Origin: Glycomyces sp. L485 | Lineage (GTDB): Bacteria > Actinomycetota > Actinomycetes > Mycobacteriales > Micromonosporaceae | NCBI RefSeq assembly: GCF_022548875.1 | Contig: NZ_JAKZEW010000017.1 | Coordinates: 17,695-81,694 of the forward strand | Direction: 5' to 3' | Length of the DNA stretch: 64,000 bases | Shown: piece after piece, positions 1 through 8,366 of the stretch | Position numbering within the stretch: the first letter of the stretch is position 1 | How the letters are laid out: each line of letters opens with the position of its first letter | Notes under the pieces: model-generated | The model's database searches: none | Seen by the model: the letters and a program-made list of their open reading frames with translations, nothing else | Told to the model about the DNA's origin: nothing | Made by a program: the position numbers and the translations under genes

Positions 1-1
1 G

Positions 2-193
2 CTGGAAGTCGACCGGCGGATCGGGTTGCTGCTGCCCTGCAACGTCGTAGTCCGCCGGGACGAGGACGAGACCGTGGTCGAGGCGTTGGAGCCGCAGGTC
101 ATGGTCGACGTCACCGGCAAAGCGGACCTCGCTCCGGTCGCGGCCGAGGCGGGTCGGCGCCTGCGTGCCGCGCTTGAGGGCATGCGTTCCTGA
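2..193 (+). CDS. DUF302 family protein, C-terminal part
   Basis: The left edge cuts this gene; the frame is open from base 2 and ends at TGA 191-193, giving the last 63 residues. The piece contains IGLLLPCNVVVR followed by an acidic stretch and a VMVDVTG segment, which is the usual C-terminal half of the small DUF302 fold. The function of DUF302 proteins is not well established. Start, N-terminus and upstream neighbours lie outside the window. It converges with galT, with a weak hairpin just after the stop. Confidence 0.7.
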   Translation: MEVDRRIGLLLPCNVVVRRDEDETVVEALEPQVMVDVTGKADLAPVAAEAGRRLRAALEGMRS

Positions 194-196
194 TCC

Positions 197-220
197 AGGA
201 GGCCACGTCGGGGCCTTCCT
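197..220 (+). terminator. Hairpin after DUF302 gene
   Basis: AGGA-GGCC pairs with GGCC-T-TCCT around a 7-nt loop, with one bulged base. It starts 3 nt after the DUF302 stop and lies between convergent genes. There is no T-tract, so termination is inferred from position. Confidence 0.4.
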
Positions 221-303
221 CCGAAGGCGGCGGGGTGGCGCGGAGGGACACGGCGGCAGCTCGGTTCTGGCTCTGTGCCCCGACGGGATCCGACGGTGCG
301 ACC

Positions 304-1365
304 TCACCGTTCCTGGTTCGCGGCTCGCTCGGAGAGAGCGCGGCGTAGCCTGGCGGCCGCGCGCTCGGGCGGCAGAGGATTGACCGCGATCCCCGTCCCG
401 AGCTCGAATCCCGCGGCGATGACCAAGCGCGGCAGCAGGCTCAGATGCCACGAGAAATAGTCGGTGTGCTCCTCCCCGTTGGGGGCGCTCACGAGCACGA
501 AGTTGTAGGAGAAGTCGCCGAGCAGGTCCCGCAGTGCGACCAGGAGGCCGCGCAGCAGGGCCGAGGCATCGGTGAGCACCTCGTCGGCCACGTCGGCGAA
601 GGACGCCTGGTGGACACGTGGCACCAGCCGGGCCTCGAACGGGACCCGTGAGGCGTACGGGGCGAGCGCCACGACATGGTCGGCGACGGCGAGGACTCGG
701 GCGCCTTCGGCGAGTTCGGCCGTGGTGACGTCGGCGTACAGGCAGCTTCCGTGGTCGTCGTAGTGGGCCCGGGCGATGTCGAACAGCTGCCGGTATCGCA
801 GCGGCACGATCGGGGTGGCGACTATCTGGGAGTGCGGATGCGACAGCGAGGTGCCGGCGGCCGCACCGTGGTTGCGAAACGGCAGCACCAGGCCCGGTCG
901 AATCCCGCGGAGCGCGCGGGCGCGGGCGCGGTACGCACCGAGAACGGCCGCAACGGCCGCGTCGTCGGCATCGGCCAGGTCCAGGTCGTGGCGGGGAGTC
1001 TCGATGACCACCTCGTGCGCGCCGACGCCGTCGGCGGAGACGAGGAGGCCATCGCGGTGGTGGAGGGCCGGCCGATCGGCGGCGGCGAGGACTGGGAACC
1101 GGTTGGGCACCACTCGCACCGTCCAACCGTCACCGTCGTCTGTGGGCAGCCGCCACAGCTCGGCCGGCGTCTGGTCCTCGTTGCCCGGGCAGAACGGGCA
1201 TTTCGGGTCGAGGGTGACAGGTCGAGCGCCCCGGGCGGGTGTCGAATCGGGCACCGGATGCGGCCGGCGCTCGCGCTCCGGGGCGATCACCGCCCAGGCG
1301 CGTGTGAACGGGTCCTGACGCAGTTCGGCATTGTCCGGGCCTGTCCTCCCGGCGCGGGACGTCAC
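304..1365 (-). CDS. galT: Galactose-1-phosphate uridylyltransferase (GalT family)
   Basis: This 353-residue protein has the GalT (HIT-superfamily) signature: a CPFC zinc-binding pair at residues 56-59, PNRFPVL near 87-93, and the active-site HPHSQ at 176-180, whose second His is the expected nucleophile. Classical GalT exchanges UMP between UDP-glucose and galactose-1-phosphate in the Leloir pathway. GTG at 1365 is chosen because it overlaps the TGA of treT as GTGA, implying translational coupling; the frame runs further upstream, but only inside treT. Pairing with a nucleotide-sugar-dependent trehalose synthase suggests it may supply or recycle the sugar donor. A GalT-like phosphorylase activity is therefore an alternative to true galactose metabolism. 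Confidence 0.85.
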   Translation of the reverse strand: MTSRAGRTGPDNAELRQDPFTRAWAVIAPERERRPHPVPDSTPARGARPVTLDPKCPFCPGNEDQTPAELWRLPTDDGDGWTVRVVPNRFPVLAAADRPALHHRDGLLVSADGVGAHEVVIETPRHDLDLADADDAAVAAVLGAYRARARALRGIRPGLVLPFRNHGAAAGTSLSHPHSQIVATPIVPLRYRQLFDIARAHYDDHGSCLYADVTTAELAEGARVLAVADHVVALAPYASRVPFEARLVPRVHQASFADVADEVLTDASALLRGLLVALRDLLGDFSYNFVLVSAPNGEEHTDYFSWHLSLLPRLVIAAGFELGTGIAVNPLPPERAAARLRRALSERAANQER

Positions 1366-2804
1366 GCGCCCGCCCGACTCGCCGTACGTAGGAACAGCTG
1401 GGGGTTCGCGGCGAATTCGCGGGCGCAGGATTTCGAGCAGAACCGGAACCGCTGCCCGTGGTACGCGTGCTGGAGCTCGGAGTCGGGACGGACCCGCATG
1501 CCGCAGACGGGATCGCGATCCTCCCCGGACACACCCGCGGCCGCCAGCGCCTGAGGTGTCCCCGGGTGCCGCTCGAGCAGATCTGAGATCAGCCGCAGCT
1601 CGTCGCCGAGCAGGCGGGGCAGCAGGAACCGGTGCAGCACCCGCCTGCGGCCGGCGTCCGCGAGGCGGCGCCCGGCAGCGGGGTCGGCCAGCAGGTCCAG
1701 GACGCGCGCGGCGCATTCCTCGACCGAGTCGACCAGGTAGCCGCCCACGCCGTCGGCGAGCTGCAGCGGGATGCCGCCCGCGCGACCGGCCACGACCGGT
1801 GTGCCCTTCCAGGTGGCCTCGGACACCACCAGCCCGAACCCCTCACGCAGGGACTTCTGGATCGCCACATCGGCATGGCGCTGGAAGGCGTTGACCTCGA
1901 TGTTTCCCACGCCGGTGAGGTTGGTGAACAGGTAGATGTCAGGGTCGTCGGCTGCGGCGTCGCTGATCTCGCGGTACACCTGCCAGCCCTCCGGGTCGTC
2001 GCGCGCCATCGCCCCGACCAGGGCCAGTTGCACGTCGGGCATCCGGCGCTTGACGATCCGGTACGCGGCGATCACGCCGAGCGGGTCCTTCCAGTGGTCG
2101 AAGCGGGACACCTGCAGCAGCAGGGGCCGCGCTACGTCCACCCCGATCCAATCGACGATGGAGACGGCCAGGTGCTCGTCGAGATCGATGTTCTTCGGGC
2201 TGAGCGGGTCGATCGCGGGCGGGATGATCTCCACCCGGCCGTGGGAAACGTCCGGCGGGGCGAACGATCCCAGGGTGTACACCGAGGCGTCATAGTCGTC
2301 CAGCAGCGGCATGAGTCGGGCCAGGACCTCCGGGTCGGGCGCCGAGCTGTCGATGTGGCAGCGCCAGATCCATCGCGCTTCTCCGCGGCCTCGCAGGTGC
2401 GGCAGCGCGAGGGGCTGCGGATCGTGGACGATGACGACGTCGTAGGGCTCTTCCATCTGGGCGGCGACGCGTGCGGAGGTCTGCTCGTATATCTCCCATT
2501 CGGCCTGGGTCACGCCGCGGGTGCCGCCTTGCAGTGCGTTGTGAATGGCCTTTGTCACCGCGAAGAACTCCTCGGTGCCGGTGATGGTCTTCCATCGGGC
2601 GACGATTCCCAGATCGCGCATCAACGGCACTTCGGACCGCAGGATCTCTGCCACGCCACCGCCGTAGGAGGTGGCGTTCACGTGCAGGACCCGTGCGCCC
2701 GCCAGCGGTTCGGCCAGTTCGCGCAGGTCCTGCAGTACTTCGTCTCCTACGGTCGCGCGGTATGCGTCTAGTCTGTTGCGCCCGACGTCAACGTTCTGCA
2801 GCAT
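1362..2804 (-). CDS. treT: Trehalose synthase TreT (GT4) fused to a YHS domain
   Basis: A GT4 glycosyltransferase of 480 residues. Signature segments closely follow archaeal Tre[16 protein letters not shown] at 41-55, VHDPQP at 126-131, WRCHID at 147-152, [10 protein letters not shown] at 231-240 and an EX7E motif from 321. TreT transfers glucose from a nucleotide sugar to free glucose to make trehalose. Residues 430-475 add a module not expected in TreT: DPVCGM (431-436), YHG (448-450) and FCSKSC (455-460), the pattern of YHS metal-binding domains seen in heavy-metal ATPases. ATG 2804 is chosen for AAGGAG 9 nt upstream. It is coupled to galT by a GTGA overlap. The role of the YHS domain is unknown. 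Confidence 0.85.
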   Translation of the reverse strand: MLQNVDVGRNRLDAYRATVGDEVLQDLRELAEPLAGARVLHVNATSYGGGVAEILRSEVPLMRDLGIVARWKTITGTEEFFAVTKAIHNALQGGTRGVTQAEWEIYEQTSARVAAQMEEPYDVVIVHDPQPLALPHLRGRGEARWIWRCHIDSSAPDPEVLARLMPLLDDYDASVYTLGSFAPPDVSHGRVEIIPPAIDPLSPKNIDLDEHLAVSIVDWIGVDVARPLLLQVSRFDHWKDPLGVIAAYRIVKRRMPDVQLALVGAMARDDPEGWQVYREISDAAADDPDIYLFTNLTGVGNIEVNAFQRHADVAIQKSLREGFGLVVSEATWKGTPVVAGRAGGIPLQLADGVGGYLVDSVEECAARVLDLLADPAAGRRLADAGRRRVLHRFLLPRLLGDELRLISDLLERHPGTPQALAAAGVSGEDRDPVCGMRVRPDSELQHAYHGQRFRFCSKSCAREFAANPQLFLRTASRAGA

Positions 2805-3172
2805 CCTCACCGTCTCCTTCGAGCGCGGTGGCAGGCGTTCGGCCCTCGCCGGCGAGCCCGCACCGTGGCGGTTCGAGGCGCGCCGGGACCGGCGTTTCGG
2901 CTGCGGGTCGTCCAGGTGGCGCGGGGTGCGTCCCATGCGATGGGCGAAGAGCGCCCGACCCCGGGCGAGTTCGGGGCAGACTGTCACGAGGGCATACCGC
3001 CCACCTGCTCATTCGGTCACCGTACCAGTCTCTCGCCGTCGGAGCCGGTGTTCGTTTGAGCGGTGCCCTGGCACGGATGCACCGAGCTGGTCGGTCTGGC
3101 GGACCGCCGCATCCTGCGACACCGTCGGCGGTGGACGAGCAGGCGGTGGAGATGGCGTAGCAGATTCAGATC
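2805..3172. other. Non-coding stretch upstream of treT
   Basis: About 370 bases between treT and the SDR terminator. I see no credible gene: the open frames here have poor codon structure and no ribosome-binding site. It should hold the treT promoter; the only candidate noticed is a TANNNT box (TACGGT) near 3017-3022 on the minus strand, without a convincing -35. Confidence 0.4.
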
Positions 3173-3205
3173 AGGCGAGCTCCGGACTGAGTCCGGCGCT
3201 CGCCT
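3173..3205 (-). terminator. Strong hairpin terminator after SDR gene
   Basis: Two stacked stems: AGGCGAGC (3173-3180) with GCTCGCCT (3198-3205) outside, and CCGGAC (3182-3187) with GTCCGG (3191-3196) inside around a TGA loop. It lies 8 nt beyond the SDR stop codon. There is no T-tract, as is common in GC-rich actinobacteria. Confidence 0.75.
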
Positions 3206-3213
3206 GGTCGAGG

Positions 3214-4029
3214 CTACTCGGGGTCGGCCGAGCGGCTGGTCTTCTCCCAGGCCCGCCAGGTGGCCATCCTCTGCTCGTGCGAGGCGAGCACCAGGTCGTA
3301 TCCCTGAGACGCAAGGAGCAGTCGGGTGGGCGGCTCTGCCGCGTCGACGACTTCGAACAGGGCCTCGACGCTGTCGTCCGCCCTCGGCGTCGGACCACCG
3401 CTCCAGTTCGCCATCGCGTCCCGCAGCGGCTGATAGAGGGGGTTCGCCTGGGAGCGGCCGGCGGAAGCGCCGGCCCAGTCGGTTGCGAAGGCGGACGGCT
3501 CGATCAAGGTGGTCTTGATGCCGAAACCTGCGACTTCCCGTTCCAACGCCTCGGTGAAGCCCTCCAAGGCCCATTTGGAGGCGTTGTAGATGCCCAGGCC
3601 GGGGAACGCGGTCACGCCGCCGATGCTGGAGACCTGGACGATGTGGCCGCCACCCTGTTCGCGCAGCAGCGGAATCGCGGCCTGGGTGATCCACAGGGCG
3701 CCGAAGAAGTTGGTCTCCATCTGCGCGCGGGCCTCGTCCTCGGTCGTCTCTTCGACGGCGCCGAAATGTCCGTAGCCGGCGTTGTTGACCACTACGTCGA
3801 GACGGCCGAAATGACTGTGCGCCTGGTGGACAGCGGCGATTCCGGCGTCGCGGTCGTCGACGTCGAGCCGGATCGGCAGGACGGCGTCGCCGAAGCGGTC
3901 GACCAGATCGTCCAATGCGCTGGAGTCGCGGGCGGTTGCGGCGACTCTGTCGCCGCGCTCGAGCGCGGCGGTGGTCCAGGCGCGGCCGAAACCGCGGGAG
4001 GTGCCGGTGATGAACCACGTCTTTGACAT
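3214..4029 (-). CDS. Short-chain dehydrogenase/reductase
   Basis: A classical SDR of 271 residues. The nucleotide-binding TGTSRGFG lies at residues 8-15, NNAGYG at 82-87, a catalytic Ser near 135 and the YNASK catalytic Tyr/Lys at 148-152. Such enzymes use NAD(P)H to reduce or oxidise alcohols and ketones; the substrate cannot be read from sequence. ATG 4029 is chosen over an upstream in-frame ATG because AAAGGA precedes it by about 6 nt and the Rossmann fold begins at once. It is divergent from a TetR gene, its probable regulator, with possible minus-strand promoter elements TTGGCA (4139-4134) and TACAAT (4114-4109) between them. Confidence 0.85.
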   Translation of the reverse strand: MSKTWFITGTSRGFGRAWTTAALERGDRVAATARDSSALDDLVDRFGDAVLPIRLDVDDRDAGIAAVHQAHSHFGRLDVVVNNAGYGHFGAVEETTEDEARAQMETNFFGALWITQAAIPLLREQGGGHIVQVSSIGGVTAFPGLGIYNASKWALEGFTEALEREVAGFGIKTTLIEPSAFATDWAGASAGRSQANPLYQPLRDAMANWSGGPTPRADDSVEALFEVVDAAEPPTRLLLASQGYDLVLASHEQRMATWRAWEKTSRSADPE

Positions 4030-4108
4030 GCAATGTCCTTTCTTCACTCCGGCGTCTCCGGAGACGACTTGGCGTCGACCGATGCGAGTCGGCGCCGTTG
4101 ATAATTTC

Positions 4109-4139
4109 ATTGTACGCCAAAGATGTCTCACTGTGCCAA
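4109..4139 (-). promoter_or_regulatory. Candidate SDR promoter with repeated TGT..GCCAA element
   Basis: On the minus strand, TTGGCA and TACAAT are 19 nt apart, slightly longer than ideal. On the plus strand TGTACGCCAA (4111-4120) and TGTGCCAA (4132-4139) form an imperfect direct repeat over both elements, a plausible site for the adjacent TetR protein. This is inferred from position only. Confidence 0.35.
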
Positions 4140-4183
4140 CTATGGCTTGATGTGCTTAAGGCAACTCTTTGCGCCGAGCGAGG

Positions 4184-4189
4184 TATGCT
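4184..4189 (+). promoter_or_regulatory. -10 box of leaderless tetR
   Basis: TATGCT lies exactly 6 nt before ATG 4196, so transcription would start at or beside the A of the start codon. No ribosome-binding site is visible, consistent with a leaderless mRNA. No clear -35 is seen. Confidence 0.5.
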
Positions 4190-4195
4190 GGTGGC

Positions 4196-4819
4196 ATGGA
4201 GGAATCGAAGGTGGGGCTGCGAGAGCGCACGCGCAACATGGTGCGGGCGCAGTTGGCCGACGCCGCCTTGAAGCTGTTCGTCGAGCAGGGCTTCGAGGCG
4301 ACGACGGTCGAACAGATCGCCGCGGAGACCGGCCTGTCCCGCCGCAGTTTCCACCGCTACTTCTCCAGCAAGGAGGACGTGTTCGGACAGTGGTTCGTGG
4401 AGATGGGCCGGCAGCTCGCCGAGGCCCTGGCGGCGCGTCCGCCCGAGGAGTCACCCTGGTTCGCGCTGCGCCGCGCCTTCGACGAGCTCGTGCAGGACAT
4501 GAGCGCCAGACCCGAGGCGCTGGACATCACCCGAATGGTCGCGAACACCCCCGCATTGCATGCCACACATCTGCAGAAGCACGCCCACTGGCGGGACGTG
4601 CTCGCCGACGTGCTCCAGCGGCGCCTGGCCGAGAACGGCCGGGGACCGGACCGGATCGCCTCGGTGGCGCTCGTCGGCGCGGCCCTGGCCAGCCTCGACT
4701 CCGCCCAGTCGGAATGGGCCTCGGAAGGCAACGATCTGACGCTCGATGAGCTGTTGGACCGGGCCATGAACGCCGTCGCGCCGCTCTCGGCCCCCGAGGA
4801 CCACCTGCAGCGCGACTGA
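4196..4819 (+). CDS. TetR family transcriptional regulator
   Basis: A 207-residue TetR protein. The N-terminal helix-turn-helix spans about residues 20-65, with TTVEQIAAETGLSRRSFHR followed by YFSSKEDVF, the TetR DNA-binding hallmark; the rest is a variable ligand-binding region. ATG 4196 is chosen because TATGCT sits 6 nt upstream (leaderless) and it gives normal TetR length. Divergent orientation suggests it controls the SDR gene and itself, and the inducer is unknown. Its stop lies only 5 nt from the convergent beta-galactosidase stop, with no hairpin between. Confidence 0.85.
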   Translation: MEESKVGLRERTRNMVRAQLADAALKLFVEQGFEATTVEQIAAETGLSRRSFHRYFSSKEDVFGQWFVEMGRQLAEALAARPPEESPWFALRRAFDELVQDMSARPEALDITRMVANTPALHATHLQKHAHWRDVLADVLQRRLAENGRGPDRIASVALVGAALASLDSAQSEWASEGNDLTLDELLDRAMNAVAPLSAPEDHLQRD

Positions 4820-4824
4820 GGGGC

Positions 4825-6786
4825 TCAGGAGGTTCGCACGATGACGGCGTCTCCCGCAGCGACGGGGATGTCGCCGGAGTAAGCGGTGCCGTCGAGGGCG
4901 TCGGCGCCTCGGATGCCGGGGACGGTCGTGTCCTGGTCGGTGTGGTTGATGAGGAAGCAGTAGTCGCCGCGGTGGACGATCTCGACGTGTTCGGGGACGC
5001 CGATCGGGCGCGGCACTCCAGCGTGGTCGAGGGCTTCGGAGAGCAGTGCCCGCAGCCCGGTGCTGTCGTCGAGGGCGGTGGCGGCGTACCAGGCGGTGCC
5101 GGCGCCGAGCCGGTGTCGAGTGAGGGCGGGGTGTCCGGCGTCGGGTCCGTCGGCGAAGGAGGTGAGCGCCTGGGCGCCTTCGAGTCGGACGCGTTCGGAC
5201 CAGATCCGGCCCCTCGCACCGGAGTCGAGCGACGCCGCGTCGCCCTCGGCTAGCGGGTGGAACTCCTCGACCCACAGGCCGAGGGTCTCGCGCAGCGCAC
5301 CGGGGTGGGCTCCGGGGTGGACGGTGTCGTGTTCGTCGACGATGCCGGAGAAGTAGGAGACGACCAGGTGCCCGCCGTCTTCGACGTAGCCGCGGAGGTT
5401 CTTGGCGGCGGCGTCGGTGAGCAGGTAGGAGGAAGGTGCGACGACGAGGCGGTAGCCGGACAGGTCGGCTTCGGGGTGGGCGAAGTCGACGGTGACGTGC
5501 TGCTTCCACAGCGCCTCGTAGTAGGCCTCGACCCTTTCGCGGTAGCCGAGATCGACCGAGGGCCGCCATTCGAGTTCGAGGGCCCACCACGACTCCCAGT
5601 CCCACAACAGGGCCACCTCGGATGCGACCTCGGTGCCGGTGACGCCGGCCAGGCGCTGCAGGTCCGCGCCGAGGGCGACCACGTCGCGCCACACTTCGGT
5701 GTCGGTGCCGCCGTGAGGGAGCATCGCGGAGTGGAACTTCTCGGCGCCGGACCGGGAGGCCCGCCACTGGAAGAACATGAGGCCGTCCGCGCCGCGCGCG
5801 AGGTGGGCCAGGGAGTTGCGGCGCATCTCGCCGGAGGTCTTGGCGAGATTGCGACTCTGCCAGTTGACCGCCGAGGTGGAGTGCTCCATGACCATCCACG
5901 GGCCGCCGGCGACGCCGCGGACCAGGTCGGCGCTCATGGACAGTTCGATGTGGTTCTCGGGCCGCTCGGCGACGAGGTAGTGGTTGTTGGAGACGACGTC
6001 GACGACGTCGGACCAGCGCCAGTAGTCCATGTCTTTGCAGTTGGGGACCATGAAGTTCGTGGTCGCCGGCGCGTTCGAGTAGCGGGCGACGATCTCGCGC
6101 TGGGCGCGGTAGTTGGCGATGTGCTCGTCGTTGGAGAACCGCTGCCAGTCGAGTTGCAGGGCCGGGTTGACGCCGGGCGGGGCGGCGCTGGGAGCCTCGA
6201 TCTGATCGAAGGAGCGGTAGACGATGCCCCAGAAGGCGGTGCCCCAGGCGTCGTTGAGCCGGTCGATATCCCCGTATCTGCTTTCGAGCCAACGGTGGAA
6301 GGCCTGCCTCGAGACCTCGCAGTAGCACGCGACACCGGCCCAGCCGTACTCGTTGTGAACGTGCCACAGCTCCACGGCCGAATGGTCGCCGTAGCGGGCG
6401 GCGAGTTGCTCGACGATGCTCGCGCAGGCCTCGCGGTAGACCGGCGAGGAGGGGCAGACGCCATGCCGGGTACCGCCCGCGAGGACGCGTCCGTCGAAGT
6501 CGACCAGGCGGATCTCGGGGTGCTCCCTGCGCAGCCACGCAGGAGGCGAGGCCGTCGGAGTGCCGAGGTCGACGCCGATGCCGTTCGCGCGCAGGAGCTC
6601 CATGATCCGGTCGAGGCCGCTGAAGTCGTACTCGCCGCGGAGCGGTTCGATGATCCCCCAATTGAAGATCCCGAGGCTGACGAGGTTGACCCCCGCCTCC
6701 CGCATGAGCCGGACGTCTTCGTGCCAGACCTCCTCGGGCCACTGCTCGGGGTTGTAATCGCCTCCATAGCGAATCGTCTTCAACAC
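4825..6786 (-). CDS. GH42 beta-galactosidase
   Basis: About 653 residues, the usual GH42 length. It opens with RYGGDYNPEQWPEEVW, characteristic of the family. The acid/base Glu lies in HVHNEYG (about 146) and the nucleophile Glu in VMEHSTSA (about 301). There is no signal peptide, so it should hydrolyse beta-galactosides in the cytoplasm, matching an importer for galacto-oligosaccharides encoded divergently. Start is uncertain: GTG 6786 and TTG 6783 are adjacent codons, and AGGAG lies 3 nt before the GTG but 6 nt before the TTG, so the TTG may be the true start. The operator at 6887-6900 lies in its promoter region. Confidence 0.9.
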   Translation of the reverse strand: MLKTIRYGGDYNPEQWPEEVWHEDVRLMREAGVNLVSLGIFNWGIIEPLRGEYDFSGLDRIMELLRANGIGVDLGTPTASPPAWLRREHPEIRLVDFDGRVLAGGTRHGVCPSSPVYREACASIVEQLAARYGDHSAVELWHVHNEYGWAGVACYCEVSRQAFHRWLESRYGDIDRLNDAWGTAFWGIVYRSFDQIEAPSAAPPGVNPALQLDWQRFSNDEHIANYRAQREIVARYSNAPATTNFMVPNCKDMDYWRWSDVVDVVSNNHYLVAERPENHIELSMSADLVRGVAGGPWMVMEHSTSAVNWQSRNLAKTSGEMRRNSLAHLARGADGLMFFQWRASRSGAEKFHSAMLPHGGTDTEVWRDVVALGADLQRLAGVTGTEVASEVALLWDWESWWALELEWRPSVDLGYRERVEAYYEALWKQHVTVDFAHPEADLSGYRLVVAPSSYLLTDAAAKNLRGYVEDGGHLVVSYFSGIVDEHDTVHPGAHPGALRETLGLWVEEFHPLAEGDAASLDSGARGRIWSERVRLEGAQALTSFADGPDAGHPALTRHRLGAGTAWYAATALDDSTGLRALLSEALDHAGVPRPIGVPEHVEIVHRGDYCFLINHTDQDTTVPGIRGADALDGTAYSGDIPVAAGDAVIVRTS

Positions 6787-6886
6787 GGTCTCCTGTGAAT
6801 TCCTCGCACCGACGCCTGTGAACGTGCACGCTACCCGGCCTGCCACAGGTTGGCAACCTGACGCCTCGCAGGTGTTGTTTCAGAAT

Positions 6887-6900
6887 TGTGATCGTTCTAT
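6887..6900 (-). promoter_or_regulatory. LacI-type operator 1 (upstream of GH42 gene)
   Basis: TGTGATCGTTCTAT matches the local consensus TGTGATCGTTCACA at 11 of 14 positions, with the left half intact and the right half degenerate. It lies about 100 bp upstream of the GH42 start, between two divergent promoters, and is one of four related sites. Confidence 0.55.
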
Positions 6901-6945
6901 GGACCATTATTGCGTAGATAGATCGCAAACAGGTGCATACTACCC

Positions 6946-6974
6946 TTGCTTTCAGTGACGCATATCGCTACGTT
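6946..6974 (+). promoter_or_regulatory. Promoter of the galacto-oligosaccharide transport operon
   Basis: TTGCTT (6946-6951) and TACGTT (6969-6974) are separated by 17 nt. Transcription would start near 6981, inside operator 2, about 60 nt before the binding-protein gene. Confidence 0.55.
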
Positions 6975-6976
6975 GA

Positions 6977-6990
6977 TGTAATCGTTCACG
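6977..6990 (+). promoter_or_regulatory. LacI-type operator 2
   Basis: TGTAATCGTTCACG matches TGTGATCGTTCACA at 12 of 14 positions. It covers the predicted start site of the importer operon, which suits repression by a LacI protein. Confidence 0.6.
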
Positions 6991-7043
6991 GTCTGCCGCT
7001 GGACCCCAGCGCCAGAATCCCTCAACTGAGACGAGGACTTGAT

Positions 7044-8354
7044 ATGCGAGGCAAAGGAGCTGTCGCCGCCGCGGCGGCGGCGGCGCTCGGACTGTCCGCC
7101 TGCGGCGGCCCCCCCGAAGAGGAGCAGGCCACCGAACTGGAATGGGACGCCGACGCCCAGCAGTACGTCATCGAAGAGGAGATCGCCTCCGGCGAAGTGC
7201 CACTGAAGGTGTGGATCGAAGAGGAACACCTCGCCGAGGCCGTCGTCACCTCCTTCAAAGAAGAGTTCAAAGAGGAATATCCCGACATCCAGGTCGAGTA
7301 CGAGCTGGTCGTCAAGAACGACGCTGTCGAGAAGATGTCCCTGGCCGGCGAGGCCGGCAACGGCGCGGACGTCTACATGAGCTTCTACGACCAGGTCGCC
7401 CGCGCCATAGACGACGGCACCGCGGCACCGCTCGGCGAATACGAGAACGTCCTCTCCGAGCGCATGAGCGGCACCTTCACCGACGTCGTCTCCGCCGACG
7501 ACCAGATGTACGCCGTGCCGGTCACCACCGAATCCATGGCCCTGATGTACAACACGACCCTCCTCGAGGAGCTCACCGGCTCCCCTGAGCCGGCCCAGAC
7601 CTGGGAGGAGATCATCGACCTGGCCGGGGAGTACAACGACCCGGCCGCCAACCGGTGGACCATCCGCATGGTCACCAGCGAGATCTACCGCGCCTACCCG
7701 ATCTTGTCCGCTGCCGGCTGGCAGGTCTACCCCGACGGCGATGTCGACGATCCCGGATTCGACGACCCGGAACTGGCGGCGGCGCTCGACTACTTCGCCG
7801 GCCTGCGCGAGATCTTCAACGTGCCCAGCGCCGACACCACGTGGGAGACCGTCGAGGAGGAGTTCGCCAAGGGCGAGACTCCCTACGTCATCACCGGCCC
7901 CTGGAGCTTCTCCACCTTCGACGAGGGCGCCGAGGCAAACGGCTTCGAGTACGGCGTGACGACCTTGCCGACCGCGAACGGCGGCGAGCCCGCGGGGGCC
8001 TTCGCCGGCATGCACGTCGCCGTGGTCTCGGGCTATTCGGAGTACCCGGCCGCCGCGCGAGTCTTCGCCAACTTCCTGGCCAGCGACACCGGCGCCGCCA
8101 CCATCTACGAGCAGACCGGCCAGATCCCGGCTATCACCGCCGATCTGCTGTCGGGGGTCGAGGGCATCGCCGATGACCCGAACGTGGCCGGCATCGTCGC
8201 ACAGTCGGCCCAGGCGGACCTGATCCCGCAGGTGCCCCAGTACTTCTGGGAGACCGGCAATGTCCTGACGGTGGACGTGTGGAACGACCTGTCCGACACC
8301 GCCGCCGCCCAGGAGAAGGCCGTGGCCACCTACAACGAACTGCACGGACTCTAG
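7044..8354 (+). CDS. Sugar ABC transporter substrate-binding lipoprotein
   Basis: A 436-residue extracytoplasmic solute-binding protein of the maltose/galacto-oligosaccharide type (MalE/GanO-like). The N-terminus has an alanine-rich signal peptide ending in the lipobox LSAC, so the mature protein should be lipid-anchored outside the membrane. The body carries typical binding-protein segments such as YAVPVTTESMALMYN. ATG 7044 follows GAGGA by about 7 nt and starts directly with the signal peptide. It is first in an operon with two permeases and a galactanase, so the ligand is probably beta-1,4-galacto-oligosaccharides; that is inferred from context. Confidence 0.88.
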   Translation: MRGKGAVAAAAAAALGLSACGGPPEEEQATELEWDADAQQYVIEEEIASGEVPLKVWIEEEHLAEAVVTSFKEEFKEEYPDIQVEYELVVKNDAVEKMSLAGEAGNGADVYMSFYDQVARAIDDGTAAPLGEYENVLSERMSGTFTDVVSADDQMYAVPVTTESMALMYNTTLLEELTGSPEPAQTWEEIIDLAGEYNDPAANRWTIRMVTSEIYRAYPILSAAGWQVYPDGDVDDPGFDDPELAAALDYFAGLREIFNVPSADTTWETVEEEFAKGETPYVITGPWSFSTFDEGAEANGFEYGVTTLPTANGGEPAGAFAGMHVAVVSGYSEYPAAARVFANFLASDTGAATIYEQTGQIPAITADLLSGVEGIADDPNVAGIVAQSAQADLIPQVPQYFWETGNVLTVDVWNDLSDTAAAQEKAVATYNELHGL

Positions 8355-8366
8355 GAACCGGTCACC

